Assembly (NCBI GenBank): GCA_032117095.1
Contig: JAULZZ010000139.1
Coordinates: 1 to 6,123, forward strand
Length of the DNA: 6,123 nt
Reading direction: 5' to 3'
Source of the DNA: REEB470 sp032117095
Lineage (GTDB): Bacteria; Bacillota; Bacilli; Paenibacillales; YIM-B00363
Shown here: positions 5,762-6,123 of the stretch, piece by piece
Numbering within the stretch: the stretch's first letter is position 1
Layout: each line of letters opens with the position of its first letter
Program-made: the position numbers and the translations under genes
Notes under the pieces: generated by a model
Database searches by the model: none
What the model saw: only the letters and a program-made list of their open reading frames with translations
Told to the model about the DNA's origin: nothing

Positions 5762-5798
5762 GAAGGACGAAAGGTACGTTCACCCGAGCCTGTCCTTC
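5762..5798. repeat. Inverted repeat just after the speD stop codon
   Basis: GAAGGAC (5762-5768) and GTCCTTC (5792-5798) are perfect 7-base complementary arms separated by 23 bases. In the speD transcript this would form a hairpin directly after the stop codon, followed 6 bases later by the stronger hairpin at 5755-5729. The long loop makes it weaker. It may be part of the speD 3' untranslated structure. Confidence 0.5.
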
Positions 5799-5799
5799 C

Positions 5800-6123
5800 C
5801 TACAACGTGCGTACTGCTGTGCGAAATACGGGAGACTCCACTTGTATTTCTCCGACACCGCGGACGAGTTTCTTCGCATAAGTCGCTTGCGGTTGTAACA
5901 CATCGACCAAGTAAGAAATTGCCAACTGCGGATCTACCGTATCGCCACACGTATAACAGTCGATCGCAGCAAATCCCTTTTCTGGATACGTGTGAATCGA
6001 AAGATGACTTTCTGCCAATAAGAGCAACACCGTCGCCCCTTGCGGTTCAAACTGCTTGGATTGCACGGATAATACGCAAGCATTGCTTGCTTCAGCCGCC
6101 TCAATAAGCTGGGATTGCAAATA
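5800..6123 (-). CDS. speD: S-adenosylmethionine decarboxylase proenzyme, C-terminal 107 residues
   Basis: Decarboxylates S-adenosylmethionine to give the aminopropyl donor for spermidine synthesis. The proenzyme cleaves itself before a serine, which becomes the pyruvoyl cofactor at the start of the alpha chain. The visible part contains AESHLSIHTYPEKGFAAIDCYTCGD. Cleavage is expected between Glu (6012-6010) and Ser (6009-6007). If that Ser aligns with Ser63 of the Thermotoga and Bacillus-type enzymes, the His five residues later is His68 and the second Cys of DCYTCG is Cys83, both catalytic, with exact spacing. About 24 N-terminal residues, including the start codon, lie beyond the right edge, implying a full length of about 131, normal for this short prokaryotic class. 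The first visible codon is Tyr, so the TTG at 6120-6118 is an internal Leu rather than the start. It is followed by two inverted repeats and is probably transcribed separately from hemA. It has no direct metabolic link to heme. Confidence 0.95.
   Translation of the reverse strand, partial: YLQSQLIEAAEASNACVLSVQSKQFEPQGATVLLLLAESHLSIHTYPEKGFAAIDCYTCGDTVDPQLAISYLVDVLQPQATYAKKLVRGVGEIQVESPVFRTAVRTL

Noticed and set aside
5733..6107. A 124-codon plus-strand open frame across the spacer and speD
   Set aside because: It begins inside the loop-and-stem of the speD 3' hairpin, has no ribosome site I can see, and runs antisense to the conserved SpeD active-site region.
1..6123. Frequent GATC and CGATCG motifs suggesting a HIP1-like or uptake-sequence repeat
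   Set aside because: GATC is common here, but no exact GCGATCGC was found and no longer shared flank recurs. The sites fit codon usage in a roughly 50% GC genome.

Overview
This is an ordinary chromosomal heme-biosynthesis locus from a low- to mid-GC Firmicute, most likely a Bacillales relative. The assignment rests on Bacillus-like protein sequences (a HemA beginning MHIVVVG, a HemH resembling coproporphyrin ferrochelatase, a prokaryotic SpeD), strong AGGAGG-type ribosome binding sites, frequent GTG starts and an extended -10 promoter. I cannot name the genus. GC content looks close to 50%, higher than in Bacillus subtilis.

Layout: every gene lies on the minus strand, so transcription runs from high to low coordinates. 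First is the 3' part of speD (S-adenosylmethionine decarboxylase), entering from the right edge and ending at 5800. A spacer of about 200 bases follows. It holds two inverted repeats (probable speD transcript end), an extended -10 promoter and a small Fur/PerR-shaped dyad. Then comes a tight run of six heme genes: hemA (5595-4243), hemC (4200-3265), hemD (3265-2480), hemB (2445-1411), hemE (1388-342) and the first 98 codons of hemH (296-1, cut by the left edge). Gaps are 22 to 45 bases, and hemC and hemD share one base in TGATG, so a single polycistronic mRNA is likely.

How the genes work together: HemA reduces glutamyl-tRNA to glutamate-1-semialdehyde. HemL, not in this window, would convert that to 5-aminolevulinate. 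HemB condenses two of these to porphobilinogen, HemC links four into hydroxymethylbilane, HemD closes the ring to uroporphyrinogen III, and HemE decarboxylates it to coproporphyrinogen III. HemH inserts iron; in Firmicutes this normally means into coproporphyrin III, the coproporphyrin-dependent route. The run therefore joins what B. subtilis keeps as two operons (hemAXCDBL and hemEHY), with no hemX after hemA and no hemL after hemB.

I found no RNA gene, mobile element, CRISPR array or sign of an undescribed system. The points worth a second look are the merged operon, a possible PerR-like operator, two Cys-Pro dipeptides and some variant motif residues in HemA, and strong palindromes inside hemC and hemB.
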